From contig NZ_QBDX01000002.1 in NCBI RefSeq assembly GCF_003129605.1, forward strand, positions 161,501-225,500: a DNA stretch of 64,000 nt, given 5' to 3'. The position numbers and the translations under genes were made by a program. The stretch is from Hyphobacterium indicum. GTDB lineage: Bacteria > Pseudomonadota > Alphaproteobacteria > Caulobacterales > Maricaulaceae. Shown here in pieces: positions 1 through 9,536 of the stretch (its first letter is position 1; every line of letters begins with the position of its first letter). The notes beneath the pieces were generated by a model, which worked only from the letters and a program-made list of their open reading frames with translations, did no database searches and was not told where the DNA came from.

Positions 1-92
1 GACTGAACCCGATCGATTTCACCGGCATTCTGGCCCAGGGCGGACGGACTCGAAATCATCAATGCGGCCACAAGAATCGCGAGACGTTTCAT
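1..92 (-). CDS. Exported protein, N-terminal fragment (runs off window)
   Basis: An open frame on the minus strand starts with ATG at 92 and reaches the window edge, giving 30 residues. It begins MKRLAILVAALM and continues through a hydrophobic stretch to SALGQ, a typical Sec signal peptide with a likely signal peptidase I cut after ALG. A good ribosome binding site (GAAGGGAG) lies about 8 bases upstream on the minus strand. Only the signal peptide and a few mature residues are visible, so the function cannot be named. It is divergent from the genes that start at 225 and 317. Confidence 0.6.
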   Translation of the reverse strand, partial: MKRLAILVAALMISSPSALGQNAGEIDRVQ

Positions 93-224
93 TCTGGATC
101 GCTCCCTTCAGGAATTCCCCTGATACGTGCAAGCACGGTGCCGCACTCACCCGCCGGCATTATTAGCGGATTTCATTGAGTTAATCCTAAATCCATGCCA
201 TTTCACCCTGCAGGGGGAGGATCC

Positions 225-320
225 ATGGCCGTTTTGTTAAAGACAGTTCAGCATAGGAATGTGTTCCGGGCGGTGGCTGTCGGTGATCCATTGATGGCCG
301 TAGAGGGACGGGTCGCGTGA
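225..320 (+). CDS. 31-residue leader ORF coupled to the TolB-like/TPR gene
   Basis: A small ORF starts with ATG at 225 behind a very strong Shine-Dalgarno (GGGGGAGG, 213-220) and ends at TGA 318-320. The last four bases, GTGA at 317-320, also hold the GTG start of the next gene, the classic geometry of translational coupling. The peptide contains HRNVFRAVAVG, which resembles the start of the next protein (RRNVFRIVAG). At DNA level the 14-mer at 256-269 is repeated exactly at 351-364, and the two copies are read in different frames relative to each other. It could be a regulatory leader peptide, or a relic of an alternative or duplicated N-terminus. No homology search was possible. Confidence 0.5.
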   Translation: MAVLLKTVQHRNVFRAVAVGDPLMAVEGRVA

Positions 321-2215
321 TCGGAGGCTTTCTGAACGAGCTCCGGCGGCGGAATGTGTTCCGGATCGTCGCCGGATATCTGGCCGTCGCATGGGTCACG
401 TTCGAGGTTGTGCAGGGCGTTGAAAACGCTGCCGGATTTCCCGCATGGGCTGACAGCGTCGCCTTGATCATCCTGGTGGCGGCATTCCCTGTTGTGGTAT
501 TTGTCGCCTGGACGTTTGAGCTGACGCCCGAGGGCATCAAGGCCACCCGCCGGCTCAATGCCAGCGAAGCCGACGCATTGCCGCCACCACGATTGGCGGA
601 TTTTGCCATTATGGGCGCGATCGTCTTGTTTGCCGGCCTGCTCGCCTGGCAACCGATCAGCAACACCATCCGGACAGGCGCGCCGCCACTGGCGCGCAAT
701 GACGGCGAGGTAAATATCGTAACGCCGGCGGGCGGCGAATCCGGCAGCGTGGAAACGCAAATCGCAACGGCCATACCGAACGAGCTCTCGGTCGCCGTTC
801 TGCCTTTTCTGCCGTTCACGGATGACCAGAGTGACGCCTATTTCGCGGACGGGCTGACCGAGGAAATCCTCAATTCGCTGGCCGCTCTTCCGGATTTGCG
901 TGTGACGTCCAGAACCTCTGCCTTCCAGTTCCGCGGCCGCGATCTGCCGTCAATCCCGGAGATCGCCGCGAGCCTTGGCGTGGCCCATGTCATGGAGGGT
1001 TCGGTCCGCCGGTCAGGCGAGCAGGTCCGGATCACGGTCCAGCTGATCCGCGCATCCGACGATGTCCATCTCTGGTCCCAGACCTATGACCGGACGATGG
1101 AGGACGTCTTCGAGATACAGGAGGATATCGCCGAGAATGTTGCGGAGGTGCTCAATGTCGTGCTCAGCGAGGATAATCGCCGGCAGATGCGCAATTCCGG
1201 AACGCGCAATATCGACGCCTTCATCGCATTCCAGCAGGGCAAGAGCCTGTGGGACCGGGCGCATGAGGAAGAGGATACGAACCGTTTCCTTGAACAGGCG
1301 GATGCGCATTTTGCGCGGGCGACCGAGCTCGCGCCGGATTTCTCCGAAGCCTATCTTTTGCAAAGCGACTGGTATGGGCACCTGCTGAGTGACGGGACGC
1401 TGGCGGATGATGCCGAAGCGCGGGAGCAGGCGCGGGCACGTCATGGCGAATTGCTGCAGCTGGCCTATGACTCGGCATCCGATGACACACGGCGCGCCAT
1501 TGTCGCGGTGAATGAAATCCTGTTTTCCGAAGACTGGACCTATGCCCGGCAAACGCTGGAACAGGCGATCACATCGGATATCTGCGCGCATGACAACTGG
1601 ACGCAGGATTTTGCCTATCTTTATGGCAATATGGATCAACGCCTCGCCTATGCTGAGAGACTGGTTGAATGCGATCCGCTCAATCCGATGATCCGGCTGT
1701 TTTATGGCAACACATTGATCGTGCGTGGCGATTACGAGGCAGCGCTGGACTGGGCCGCCGATCTGACAGAACGCGGCATGGATTACGAAGCCGAAGTTAT
1801 TGGCTTTGACGCGCTGTTGGGCCTGGGCCGGCTCGGGGATGCCGAAGCGATGCTGCAGCCTCACTGGGAATGGGAATCGCTCCGGCTGGCCGCCCGCCGC
1901 GGCGGCGATACAGCCCGCGAGGTCCTCACGCCATTTCTGTCCGAAGACGCCGTCTGGTTCAACCTTATCCTTCTGACCTGGATAGGCGATACGGAGGCCG
2001 CCAACGCTGTGGCGGCCGAAATCGATGCCCGGCCCTATGGCTATCTGGATCTGATGACGGCGATCGACTCCTGCCGCTGCGGGGCGCCGTTTGACCGCAA
2101 TGCGGTTCCGGATTTTTCACGCCGCCTGGCGCAAGCCAATTTCGAATGGCCGCCGCGGGGTGATCTGGGCTTTCCGCGCACACCGCTCAGCCCGGCCGAA
2201 GAGACTGAAAACTAG
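317..2215 (+). CDS. TolB-like/TPR membrane protein (adenylate-cyclase-associated type)
   Basis: This 632-residue protein has three predicted membrane segments (about residues 13-33, 47-68 and 95-112). A TolB/FlgO-like domain follows at about 157-280, with the family hallmarks SVAVLPF, FADGLTEEI, and MEGSVRRSGEQVRITVQLI followed by HLWSQTYDR. The rest, about 300-610, is helical and TPR-like. Proteins of this build are often annotated as TolB-like or as adenylate-cyclase-associated TPR proteins. Many carry an N-terminal winged helix or cyclase domain, which is absent here. The role is probably in envelope-associated protein interaction or signalling; no substrate can be named. The GTG start overlaps the stop of the leader ORF and depends on it or on GAGGGACG at 303-310. 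Confidence 0.75.
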   Translation: MIGGFLNELRRRNVFRIVAGYLAVAWVTFEVVQGVENAAGFPAWADSVALIILVAAFPVVVFVAWTFELTPEGIKATRRLNASEADALPPPRLADFAIMGAIVLFAGLLAWQPISNTIRTGAPPLARNDGEVNIVTPAGGESGSVETQIATAIPNELSVAVLPFLPFTDDQSDAYFADGLTEEILNSLAALPDLRVTSRTSAFQFRGRDLPSIPEIAASLGVAHVMEGSVRRSGEQVRITVQLIRASDDVHLWSQTYDRTMEDVFEIQEDIAENVAEVLNVVLSEDNRRQMRNSGTRNIDAFIAFQQGKSLWDRAHEEEDTNRFLEQADAHFARATELAPDFSEAYLLQSDWYGHLLSDGTLADDAEAREQARARHGELLQLAYDSASDDTRRAIVAVNEILFSEDWTYARQTLEQAITSDICAHDNWTQDFAYLYGNMDQRLAYAERLVECDPLNPMIRLFYGNTLIVRGDYEAALDWAADLTERGMDYEAEVIGFDALLGLGRLGDAEAMLQPHWEWESLRLAARRGGDTAREVLTPFLSEDAVWFNLILLTWIGDTEAANAVAAEIDARPYGYLDLMTAIDSCRCGAPFDRNAVPDFSRRLAQANFEWPPRGDLGFPRTPLSPAEETEN

Positions 2216-2220
2216 CCGCC

Positions 2221-4530
2221 TCAGCTTCCGCTTTCGCTTCTTTTGCTCCAGCCGCAGGCCTGACAATCCAGCGTGCCGTCATTCAGGCGCGCCACTGTGA
2301 AATGCCCGCACTCCGGGCAGGGATCACCATCATAGCTGTCCGGTGGCAAAATCTCGCTGCTGGCCTGGCCTGTCTGGCGCTCGTCGGCCTTGGCCTTGCG
2401 CATGTCTGCGGTGAGCATCACCACATTGTCAGGCAATTGCCCGCGCGAGAAACCCTTGGAGATATAACGCAACGCGTCTTCCTGGACGATTTTCTCTTTC
2501 GCGACACCCCGGCCGATACCGCCAGACAGATCCGGCTGCACTTCGGCCAGGTCATCGCGCCCCAGATAGGAGACCGCCAGTTCGCGGAAGAGATAGTCGA
2601 GAATGGAGGTGGCATGACGGATGGAGTCATTGCCTTCGACTTCGCCTGCCGGCTCGAACCGCGTAAAGACAAAGGCGTCGACAAACTCCTCCAGCGGCAC
2701 GCCGTATTGCAGTGCGATGGAAATGGCGATGGCAAAATTGTTCATCAGTGACCGGAAAGCAGCGCCTTCCTTGTGCATGTCGATGAAAATCTCGCCCAGC
2801 TCGCCGCTGTCAAATTCGCCGGTATGCAGATAGACCTTGTGACCGCCGACCGTTGCTTTCTGGATATAGCCCTTGCGGCGGTCCGGCATTTTGCGCCGAT
2901 TGACCGGTTTTTCGACGATTTTCTCGATGATCCGCTCGACAATGCGTTCCTCGCCGGGCTCGAGATCCTCGTCAATTCCGTCCAGCAATGTCGTCAGTCC
3001 CGAACCCTGACGTTCGATTTTTACCGCGGACAAACCGGCCTTGCCCGCCTGACGCATCAGCCGCGCGGCCTGATCGGGGCCGGCATCGCCCGGCAGGGTC
3101 AGATGCGCAGGCGCCGGGCCGTTGAGGATGGCTTCCAGCTTTTCCGCGAGCATGATCACGGCGTCCGGTGCCGGGCGGGCAAAGGCGGTCATTGCGCCCT
3201 TGTCGGTCATGCCAAGGCCCAGCGCCTTCAGCCCTGAAATCACACAGGGGCGCAGCTCGCGCCCGGAGGCAGTCTGCACCAGAACATCGTTCAGCGGTGC
3301 AAACCCGAGCGAATCCGCTTCCATCAGCCGCGCGATCTCACCCTCGGGCTCGAGCACGGCGATCACAATGCGGTCACCAGCCGCAGCCATGGCCGCAGCT
3401 GCGATATCGTCCGCCAGCTTATGTGCATCCTCACTGTCATAGGGCAGGCCGGACTGTGCAAACAGGGCCGCAAAACCGGTCAGCGAAATCGTCCCGGCCG
3501 GCGCGGACTTTCCGGCACCGGCGCGCAGTACGTCGGCCCACCGGCGGACCGTCTTGCTGACGGTGTCCGCATCGGCACCGAAAGCCGGCAGGTTCAGATA
3601 AAGCACCGGTCCCGGAGCGGGGCGGGCATCGGCAAAGCGGAATTCCGGCGCGCCGAAACTCCAGACCGATTGCGCAATATCCATCCACCATGAGCGTGCC
3701 GGTATTTCTGTGCCGTCATGGAAAGCCCAGGACGAATCGTCCGCTTCCGCTTCAAGCATGGCAGCCGGGATGTGCAGGGTGGAGGAAGCCGTCGCGGCGA
3801 GGGGCGTAAATCCGAGGTCAGGCTCGTCAAACTCGCCCTGACGCGCAAGCGCGAGGGCATGCTCTATCGCTTCATCCGGCGCGCCATCGCGTCTGGCGGC
3901 CTGCAGGGCGCGCTTCAGGGCCGGATTGTGCGCCGGGTCAAGGCAGTCATCCATTTCACCCGCGCACTGCGCCACGGCCTCACCAATCGCTCTCAACCGG
4001 TCGCGTAAGACTCGCGCGCCGACATCGCTGATGGCAGCCTTTAACCGCGCATTGCTGATATCCCGGGCAAGTGACCGCGCTTCACCGCTCTCTGCCGCAA
4101 TGACGTGGTTGGCCTCGGCTGTTGCCGCCGCCGGAAGCGCATCGCCATAGGCCAGATCGACGCCGGCATGACGCCACAGATCAGATGCCGGCGAAATCCG
4201 CCGGGCCATCAGATCGGCTTTGAGAGCATCGACCACTTTTTCGTCTTTTGTGGGTTTGGCGAAGTGGGCGGCCATCCGGTCGATGACGGTTTCGGCATCG
4301 CGCTCCGGCGCCCGTTCCCGGCCCACAGCTTCCCGCTTGCGGAACGCATCGGGGCCCTTGGTGCCCTTGCGGATTTTCGTTTCTACCGGGCGATCAATAT
4401 CGCAAAGGCTGGCAAGGGCGGCGGCCGCACTGACTGACCATGTCTCCGGAGCGCGGATGTTCACGGGATCGCCGCCATCGGGATCGGCGATTTCATAGGT
4501 GATAAAAACCGGTGTCTTTGCCTTGGCCAT
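2221..4530 (-). CDS. Degenerate class II ribonucleotide reductase-like protein (NrdJ C-terminal/TSCPD domain)
   Basis: The last 225 or so residues (from about 545) match the C-terminal region of B12-dependent NrdJ almost motif for motif: [68 protein letters not shown] terminal zinc-ribbon-like pair follows (CPECGHF and CQACGW, about 736-757). The first 540 residues only echo an RNR barrel: [18 protein letters not shown] near 110-130, [19 protein letters not shown] near 350-370, [18 protein letters not shown] near 485-500. I find no NxCxE active-site loop, and the only cysteines outside the tail are scattered. At 769 residues it is also far shorter than NrdJ (about 1,200). A catalytic role is therefore unlikely; a regulatory or nucleotide-sensing role is inference. 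The start is ATG 4530. Confidence 0.75.
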   Translation of the reverse strand: MAKAKTPVFITYEIADPDGGDPVNIRAPETWSVSAAAALASLCDIDRPVETKIRKGTKGPDAFRKREAVGRERAPERDAETVIDRMAAHFAKPTKDEKVVDALKADLMARRISPASDLWRHAGVDLAYGDALPAAATAEANHVIAAESGEARSLARDISNARLKAAISDVGARVLRDRLRAIGEAVAQCAGEMDDCLDPAHNPALKRALQAARRDGAPDEAIEHALALARQGEFDEPDLGFTPLAATASSTLHIPAAMLEAEADDSSWAFHDGTEIPARSWWMDIAQSVWSFGAPEFRFADARPAPGPVLYLNLPAFGADADTVSKTVRRWADVLRAGAGKSAPAGTISLTGFAALFAQSGLPYDSEDAHKLADDIAAAAMAAAGDRIVIAVLEPEGEIARLMEADSLGFAPLNDVLVQTASGRELRPCVISGLKALGLGMTDKGAMTAFARPAPDAVIMLAEKLEAILNGPAPAHLTLPGDAGPDQAARLMRQAGKAGLSAVKIERQGSGLTTLLDGIDEDLEPGEERIVERIIEKIVEKPVNRRKMPDRRKGYIQKATVGGHKVYLHTGEFDSGELGEIFIDMHKEGAAFRSLMNNFAIAISIALQYGVPLEEFVDAFVFTRFEPAGEVEGNDSIRHATSILDYLFRELAVSYLGRDDLAEVQPDLSGGIGRGVAKEKIVQEDALRYISKGFSRGQLPDNVVMLTADMRKAKADERQTGQASSEILPPDSYDGDPCPECGHFTVARLNDGTLDCQACGWSKRSESGS

Positions 4531-4561
4531 GGCCGCCCCGCCGTATCAGGAGAATCAGTTA

Positions 4562-4593
4562 TTTGCCGGACGAGCATACGCGCCACCGGCAAA
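4562..4593. promoter_or_regulatory. 8-bp inverted repeat in a divergent intergenic region
   Basis: A perfect inverted repeat TTTGCCGG / CCGGCAAA, with 16 bases between the arms, lies between the divergent NrdJ-like gene (start 4530) and the NDUFA12-like gene (start 4680). It does not match the NrdR box as I know it. It could be an operator or a hairpin in the NDUFA12 leader. Confidence 0.3.
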
Positions 4594-4679
4594 CTGCCCA
4601 ACGGCCACACAGCGCACTGGACCAATCGGGTGTGGATAGGCATATTCCGGCGCGACTCTGACCCCTGAAGGAGCGCTTG

Positions 4680-5078
4680 ATGCTCGGCTTTATCGGAAAA
4701 ATCTTCGCCTGGTGGGATGATGCCACGCCCGGCACCTATCTGACGCTGTTTGCAAAGGGTGCAAGCAAGGTGGGCGAAGACGAGTTCGGCAACCGCTATT
4801 TCGAGGAAAAGAAGGCGACCGGGTCTGACGGCCGCATCCGGCGCTATGTGGTTTATAACGGCTATGCCGATGCCAGCCGTGTGCCAATGGCCTGGCATGG
4901 CTGGTTGCACCATACATTCGAGGACCCGCCCACGGGCGATGAGCCCGCCCATGCCTGGGAAAAGGGTCATGAGCCGAATCTCACCGGCACGCTGCACGCC
5001 TACAAACCCTCCGGTTCGCTGTCGCGGGGCGGAAAGCGTCAGGCCAACAGCGCCGATTATGAAAGCTGGTCGCCTTAG
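4680..5078 (+). CDS. NADH:ubiquinone oxidoreductase 17.2 kDa-type subunit (NDUFA12 family)
   Basis: This 132-residue protein has the family signature of the complex I accessory subunit shared by alphaproteobacteria and mitochondria: GNRYFEEK near residue 38, RRYVVYNGYADASRVP near 52, and MAWHGWLHHTFEDPP near 70. Its role is in assembly or stability of respiratory complex I on the inner membrane. The ATG at 4680 is preferred to the TTG at 4677 because GAAGGAG (4667-4673) then sits 6 bases upstream. Its position next to the DUF2155 gene and aat is the order usual in alphaproteobacteria. Confidence 0.9.
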   Translation: MLGFIGKIFAWWDDATPGTYLTLFAKGASKVGEDEFGNRYFEEKKATGSDGRIRRYVVYNGYADASRVPMAWHGWLHHTFEDPPTGDEPAHAWEKGHEPNLTGTLHAYKPSGSLSRGGKRQANSADYESWSP

Positions 5079-5125
5079 GGGCGTTCCGGCTCGACGTGGC
5101 CGCCGCTTCGCGGCATCATGATGGA

Positions 5126-5533
5126 ATGAATGTGATCAAGCGTCTTCTCATTTGCGTCCTGCTTGCCCTGCCGCTGGCCGCCGCCTCGGCTCAGACAGGA
5201 CCGGAATTGTCCAGCCGGCCCGGCAATGTTCTGGTCATGCGCGGCCTCGACAAGGTAACCGCACGCACCGAGGACTTTGAAATCCGCATCGGTGAGGAAT
5301 ACCGTTTCGGATCGCTGACCATCCTGCCGCGCTATTGCCGAGAACGTCCGCCGGAAGAAACGCCGGAAATCTTTGTCTTCGTCGAAATCTTCGATCACCG
5401 GCCGGATACAGGTGAGACGGTGGAAGCGGAGGATGAACGTATCTTTTCGGGCTGGATGTTTGCCTCCAATCCGGCCCTCAATCCCCTGGAACACCCGGTC
5501 TACGATGTCTGGCCGATCGACTGCAGGGCATAG
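5126..5533 (+). CDS. DUF2155 domain exported protein
   Basis: The protein is about 135 residues with a signal peptide (MNVIKRLLICVLLALPLA, cut near ASA-Q) followed by the DUF2155 domain: AVMRGLDKVTARTEDFEI-like core (here VMRGLDKVTARTEDFEIRI), GSLTILPRYC, and FSGWMFASNPALNPLEHPVYDVW. The family is periplasmic and of unknown function, and it typically lies between the NDUFA12 gene and aat. The ATG at 5126 is chosen because it begins the signal peptide; a GTG at 5096 would add ten charged residues. The 3' end overlaps the convergent aat gene by 34 bases. Confidence 0.85.
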   Translation: MNVIKRLLICVLLALPLAAASAQTGPELSSRPGNVLVMRGLDKVTARTEDFEIRIGEEYRFGSLTILPRYCRERPPEETPEIFVFVEIFDHRPDTGETVEAEDERIFSGWMFASNPALNPLEHPVYDVWPIDCRA

Positions 5534-6150
5534 GCGCCGCTTGCCCCGTCCGGCATTCTGAAAAAGTCTGCATTTTTCTCTACCGCCCGTGCCAGCCGTT
5601 CGCGGTAGATGTCCGCCGGAACTTCGTCGGTTCCGAACTGCGTCAGGTGGTCCGTCATGAATTGCGCATCAAGCAATTCAAATCCGCCCGTTTTCAGCCT
5701 TGCCACGAGATGAACCAGCGCCACCTTCGATGCATCGGTTGCGCGCGAGAACATGCTTTCCCCGAAAAACGCCGCGCCCAGCGACACGCCATAAAGCCCG
5801 CCGGCGAGCTGCCCGCCGATCCGGCACTCGACCGAATGGCAGTGGCCCATGCGATGCAGCTCCGTATACAGCCAGCGTATGGGCGCATTGATCCAGGTGT
5901 TGCGCCGGTCAGGTGCCGGGGCTGCACAGGCATCAAGTACGGCCGCAAAATCCTGATTGACGGTGATGCTGAACCTGTCCTGCCGCACGGTCCGTTTCAG
6001 CCGCCGGGGGATATGAAATCCGTCCAGCGGAATGTTGGCGCGTTCCGGCGGATCAACCAGATAGATCCGCGGATCATCTGCCGAATCCGCCATCGGAAAG
6101 ATGCCGGTGCGGTAACAGTCCAGCAATTCGGCCGGTCCGAAGCCCGGCAT
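5500..6150 (-). CDS. aat: Leucyl/phenylalanyl-tRNA-protein transferase
   Basis: This 216-residue Aat transfers Leu or Phe from aminoacyl-tRNA to proteins with N-terminal Lys or Arg, marking them for ClpS/ClpAP under the N-end rule. Diagnostic stretches are ELLDCYRTGIFPMA near the N-terminus, TWINAPIRWLYTELHRMGHCHSVE in the middle, and GGLYGVSLGAAFFGESMFS followed by FELLDAQFMTDHLTQFG. Length and motif order are normal for the alphaproteobacterial form. The start is ATG 6150, four bases downstream of the accC stop, so it is probably cotranscribed with accB-accC. Confidence 0.95.
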   Translation of the reverse strand: MPGFGPAELLDCYRTGIFPMADSADDPRIYLVDPPERANIPLDGFHIPRRLKRTVRQDRFSITVNQDFAAVLDACAAPAPDRRNTWINAPIRWLYTELHRMGHCHSVECRIGGQLAGGLYGVSLGAAFFGESMFSRATDASKVALVHLVARLKTGGFELLDAQFMTDHLTQFGTDEVPADIYRERLARAVEKNADFFRMPDGASGAYALQSIGQTS

Positions 6151-6153
6151 CGC

Positions 6154-7503
6154 CTAGCCTTTGGCGCGTTCGGCGAGCCAGCTTTCCAGCCAGCGGATAT
6201 GATAGTCGCCAGACTTGAAGGCGTCTTCTTCCAGCAGCGCCAGATGCAGGTCTTTGGTCGTCTTGATGCCGCCAATCACCATTTCCTCCAGCGACCGTTT
6301 CAGCCGCAGCAGCGTTTCTTCCCGGGTCTTTCCCTGGACGATCAGCTTGCCAATGAGGCTGTCGTAATAGGGCGGAATGGAATAGCCGGCATACAGCCCG
6401 CTATCGAGGCGCACGCCAAGACCGCCCGGCGCATGAAATTCGGTCACCTTGCCGGGCGACGGCGCAAACGTTTCCGGGTCTTCCGCATTGATGCGGCATT
6501 CAATCGCCCAGCCACTGAAAGTGATGTCTTCCTGTGTGTAGCCCAGCGTCTCTCCGGCTGCGATGCGGATTTGCTCGCGTACCAGATCCAGCCCGGTAAT
6601 GGCCTCGGTGACGGGATGCTCCACCTGCAGACGCGTATTCATCTCGATGAAATAGAATTCGCCGTTCTCGTAGAGATATTCGACCGTACCGGCGCCGCGA
6701 TAGCCGATGGCGGCCACCGCATCGCGGGTGACGCGGCCAATGCGTTCGCGGGCTTCGGCATCCAGTGCCGGTGAGGGCGCTTCCTCGAGCACTTTCTGGT
6801 GACGGCGCTGCAGCGAACAATCGCGCTCTCCAAGATGCACCACATTGCCATGCGTGTCGGCCAGGATCTGGATCTCGATATGGCGGGGCTGGCCCAGATA
6901 TTTTTCCAGATAGACAGCGCCATCGCCAAAGGCGGCCTCGGCCTCGCGGGATGCGGTTTCGACCGCTTCCCGGAAATCCTTGGCGGATTGCGCCACTTTC
7001 ATGCCGCGCCCGCCACCACCGGCGGCGGCTTTGACAAGGACGGGATAACCGATTTCGTCGGCAATCTTTTTGGCTTCCTCGATATCGCTGATTCCACCAT
7101 CGGAACCCGGCACGACCGGGATTCCGGCATCCTTCACGGCCTGTTTGGCAGCGATCTTGTCGCCCATCAGACGGATATGCTCGGGCGTCGGGCCGATGAA
7201 GACCAGGCCGTGCGCTTCTACGATTTCCGCAAAGCGGGCATTCTCCGACAAGAAACCATAGCCGGGATGAACTGCCTGTGCGCCGGTGATCTCACAGGCG
7301 GCAATGATTTGCGGAATATTCAGATAGGATTGCGAGGCCGGTGCCGGTCCGACGCAAACGCTTTCATCGGCGAGGCGGACATGCATGGCCTCGGCATCCG
7401 CTTCCGAGTGAATGGCGACGGTCTTGATTCCCATTTCGCGGCAGGCGCGGTGCACCCGGAGCGCGATCTCGCCGCGATTGGCGATGAGGATTTTTTCAAA
7501 CAT
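6154..7503 (-). CDS. accC: Acetyl-CoA carboxylase, biotin carboxylase subunit
   Basis: At 449 residues this is the standard length for AccC, which carboxylates biotin on BCCP using ATP and bicarbonate in the first committed step of fatty-acid synthesis. It starts [17 protein letters not shown], the usual Rossmann-like biotin carboxylase N-terminus. It has the ATP-grasp glycine-rich loop [13 protein letters not shown] and the metal/catalytic stretch [16 protein letters not shown]. It ends with the normal C-terminal lid region. The gene lies 13 bases downstream of accB in the same orientation. Confidence 0.98.
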   Translation of the reverse strand: MFEKILIANRGEIALRVHRACREMGIKTVAIHSEADAEAMHVRLADESVCVGPAPASQSYLNIPQIIAACEITGAQAVHPGYGFLSENARFAEIVEAHGLVFIGPTPEHIRLMGDKIAAKQAVKDAGIPVVPGSDGGISDIEEAKKIADEIGYPVLVKAAAGGGGRGMKVAQSAKDFREAVETASREAEAAFGDGAVYLEKYLGQPRHIEIQILADTHGNVVHLGERDCSLQRRHQKVLEEAPSPALDAEARERIGRVTRDAVAAIGYRGAGTVEYLYENGEFYFIEMNTRLQVEHPVTEAITGLDLVREQIRIAAGETLGYTQEDITFSGWAIECRINAEDPETFAPSPGKVTEFHAPGGLGVRLDSGLYAGYSIPPYYDSLIGKLIVQGKTREETLLRLKRSLEEMVIGGIKTTKDLHLALLEEDAFKSGDYHIRWLESWLAERAKG

Positions 7504-7516
7504 CAGGTCTCGCCGG

Positions 7517-8005
7517 TCAATCGATCACAAAGAGGGGCTCACCGAATTCCACCGGTTGGCCATCATCGGCCAGCATGGCGGTCAGCTTGCCGGATTTGGG
7601 CGCCGTGATCGGGTTGAAGGTTTTCATCGCCTCGATCAGCAAAATCGTATCGCCTTCTTTCACCGGATCACCCACCTTGAAGAAGGGGTCCGCATCCGGA
7701 TTGGGACGGATATAGACCGTGCCAACCATGGGTGACGGCGTGGCATTGACCGGCGCATCGCTGGCAGCTGCGGCAGGTGCTGGTGCGGCCGCGGGGGCCG
7801 GCGCCGCCGGAGCGGCCGCGGGCCCCGCCATGACCTGCTGGACGGGTGCCGCTGTCAGCGTGCGCGCAACGCGCAGGCGCAGATCGCCGCGTTCGACCTC
7901 GATTTCGGTGAGTTCGGTTTCGCGGAGAATATCGGCGAGTTCCCGCACCAGTTTCGGATCAAAAGCGGATGCGGGCTTCGCACCGGATTTGGAAGACGTG
8001 GTCAT
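7517..8005 (-). CDS. accB: Acetyl-CoA carboxylase biotin carboxyl carrier protein
   Basis: This 162-residue BCCP has an N-terminal AccC-binding region ([21 protein letters not shown]), an Ala/Pro-rich linker at about 55-85, and a C-terminal biotinyl domain. Lys128 in EAMKTFNPI is the biotin site; Thr-Phe in place of Met-Met after the lysine is common in alphaproteobacterial BCCPs. The gene forms an operon with accC (13-base gap) and follows aroQ at 39 bases, the arrangement usual in this class. Confidence 0.97.
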   Translation of the reverse strand: MTTSSKSGAKPASAFDPKLVRELADILRETELTEIEVERGDLRLRVARTLTAAPVQQVMAGPAAAPAAPAPAAAPAPAAAASDAPVNATPSPMVGTVYIRPNPDADPFFKVGDPVKEGDTILLIEAMKTFNPITAPKSGKLTAMLADDGQPVEFGEPLFVID

Positions 8006-8044
8006 GCGTGTTTCGTCCCTCGGCTCGGATTCGGTGGGCGTGTT

Positions 8045-8479
8045 CTAGATCAGACTGGCGGCAATCTCCACCGCCTCGACATAACCGGCCGCACCGCGCC
8101 CTGCGATTGTTCTGGTTGCGACAAGTCCCACGTAGGAATGATGCCGGAATGGCTCCCGCGTGGAGGTATCGCTGATATGCACTTCTATGACCGGTATGGA
8201 AACCGTCTTTAAAGCATCATGTAAAGCAATGGATGTATGCGTATAGGCAGCCGGATTGATGATCAGCGCGGCAAATCCCGTGCGGGCCTCCTGGATCCAG
8301 TCGATCAGCACGCCTTCGTGATTCGATTGCCGGAAATCGGCCTCCAGCCCATGGGCACCGGCCGCTGCAACGCACATGGCCTTGATATCGGCGAGCGTCT
8401 CATGGCCGTATATCTCCGGCTCTCGGCTGCCGAGCAGGTTGAGATTCGGTCCGTTGAGGATCATTAGCCTGGCTGCCAT
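8045..8479 (-). CDS. aroQ: 3-dehydroquinate dehydratase, type II
   Basis: This is a 144-residue type II dehydroquinase, a dodecameric shikimate-pathway enzyme that converts 3-dehydroquinate to 3-dehydroshikimate. It shows [19 protein letters not shown] with the catalytic Tyr24, [17 protein letters not shown] with the catalytic His, and [19 protein letters not shown]. It is the first gene of a probable aroQ-accB-accC-aat transcription unit and is divergent from thiS. Confidence 0.97.
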   Translation of the reverse strand: MAARLMILNGPNLNLLGSREPEIYGHETLADIKAMCVAAAGAHGLEADFRQSNHEGVLIDWIQEARTGFAALIINPAAYTHTSIALHDALKTVSIPVIEVHISDTSTREPFRHHSYVGLVATRTIAGRGAAGYVEAVEIAASLI

Positions 8480-8559
8480 GGATGCGCCTTGCCCCTTGAC
8501 GTGGAGGCCGCGTTCTACGACCTCCAGACAGAGAAGTTCAAGTAGGCAGGGCGGTTGGC

Positions 8560-8760
8560 GTGAAACTGACCATTAATGGCGAGACGCAGGACTTTGCTGA
8601 CGGGCTGACCATTTCCGGCCTGGTTGAAGCGCTTGGCCTTCACCCCAAGAAGGTGGCCATAGAACGCAATATGGAAGTCGTGCCGAAATCTCTCCACGCC
8701 GAAACCCGGTTGTCCGAAGGCGACCGCATAGAGATCGTCCAGTTCGTGGGCGGAGGATAA
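8560..8760 (+). CDS. thiS: Sulfur carrier protein ThiS
   Basis: This 66-residue ubiquitin-fold protein ends in the required Gly-Gly (FVGGG). That terminus is adenylated and thiocarboxylated to deliver sulfur for the thiazole ring of thiamine. The body has ITINGE-like [12 protein letters not shown], then [11 protein letters not shown] and [13 protein letters not shown]. The start is GTG 8560 with GGCAGGGCGG upstream. I see no TPP riboswitch in the 80 bases before it. It is followed two bases later by thiG. Confidence 0.95.
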   Translation: MKLTINGETQDFADGLTISGLVEALGLHPKKVAIERNMEVVPKSLHAETRLSEGDRIEIVQFVGGG

Positions 8761-8762
8761 TC

Positions 8763-9536
8763 ATGGAAGACACACCGCTCATCATCGCTGACCGGACACT
8801 GAAATCCCGGCTCATCATCGGCACCGGAAAATATGAGAGCTATGAGCAGAACGCCCGGGCGCTGGAAGCTTCCGGCGCGGAAATGATCACGGTCGCCGTC
8901 CGCCGGGTCAATCTGACTGATCCGGATCAGCCCATGCTGGTCGATCATATCGATCCGGAAAAATACATCTTCCTGCCCAATACGGCCGGCTGCTTTACCG
9001 GTGAGGACGCTGTCCGGACGCTCCGTCTGGCGCGCGAGGCCGGGGGATGGGACCTCGTGAAACTGGAAGTCCTGTCAGACCCGAAACACCTCTATCCCGA
9101 TATGGAAGAAACTCTCCGTGCAGCCAAATTGCTGATCAAGGAAGGTTTTCAGGTGATGGTCTATTGCTCGGATGACCCGGTCTACGCGAAGAAGCTGGAA
9201 GAGGCGGGCTGCTGCGCCATCATGCCGCTCGGCGCGCCGATCGGCTCGGGTCTCGGCATCCAGAACCCGGTCAATATCCGCCTCATCATCGAGGAAGCAA
9301 AAGTGCCGGTCATCGTCGATGCCGGTGTCGGCACGGCGTCCGACGCCGCCGTGGCGATGGAGCTGGGCTGTGACGGCGTGCTGATGAATACGGCCATTGC
9401 CGAAGCCAAAGACCCGATCCGGATGGCCAGCGCCATGAAGCATGCCGTGATTGCGGGACGCGAGGCCTATCTGGCTGGCCGGATGCCGAAAAAGCGCTAT
9501 GCCGATCCGTCGAGCCCGCTGGGCGGGTTGATCTAG
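8763..9536 (+). CDS. thiG: Thiazole synthase
   Basis: This 257-residue TIM-barrel enzyme forms the thiazole phosphate from DXP, dehydroglycine and ThiS thiocarboxylate. Visible hallmarks are [10 protein letters not shown] near the start, [26 protein letters not shown] with the Schiff-base lysine, and [13 protein letters not shown] with [18 protein letters not shown] in the phosphate-binding half. It is translated directly behind thiS. Its TAG stop shares the CTAG at 9533-9536 with the stop of the convergent DsbA-like gene. Confidence 0.97.
   Translation: MEDTPLIIADRTLKSRLIIGTGKYESYEQNARALEASGAEMITVAVRRVNLTDPDQPMLVDHIDPEKYIFLPNTAGCFTGEDAVRTLRLAREAGGWDLVKLEVLSDPKHLYPDMEETLRAAKLLIKEGFQVMVYCSDDPVYAKKLEEAGCCAIMPLGAPIGSGLGIQNPVNIRLIIEEAKVPVIVDAGVGTASDAAVAMELGCDGVLMNTAIAEAKDPIRMASAMKHAVIAGREAYLAGRMPKKRYADPSSPLGGLI

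Noticed and set aside
8480-8559. TPP riboswitch before thiS
   Set aside because: The 80-base gap lacks the conserved CUGAGA core and is too short for the full aptamer.
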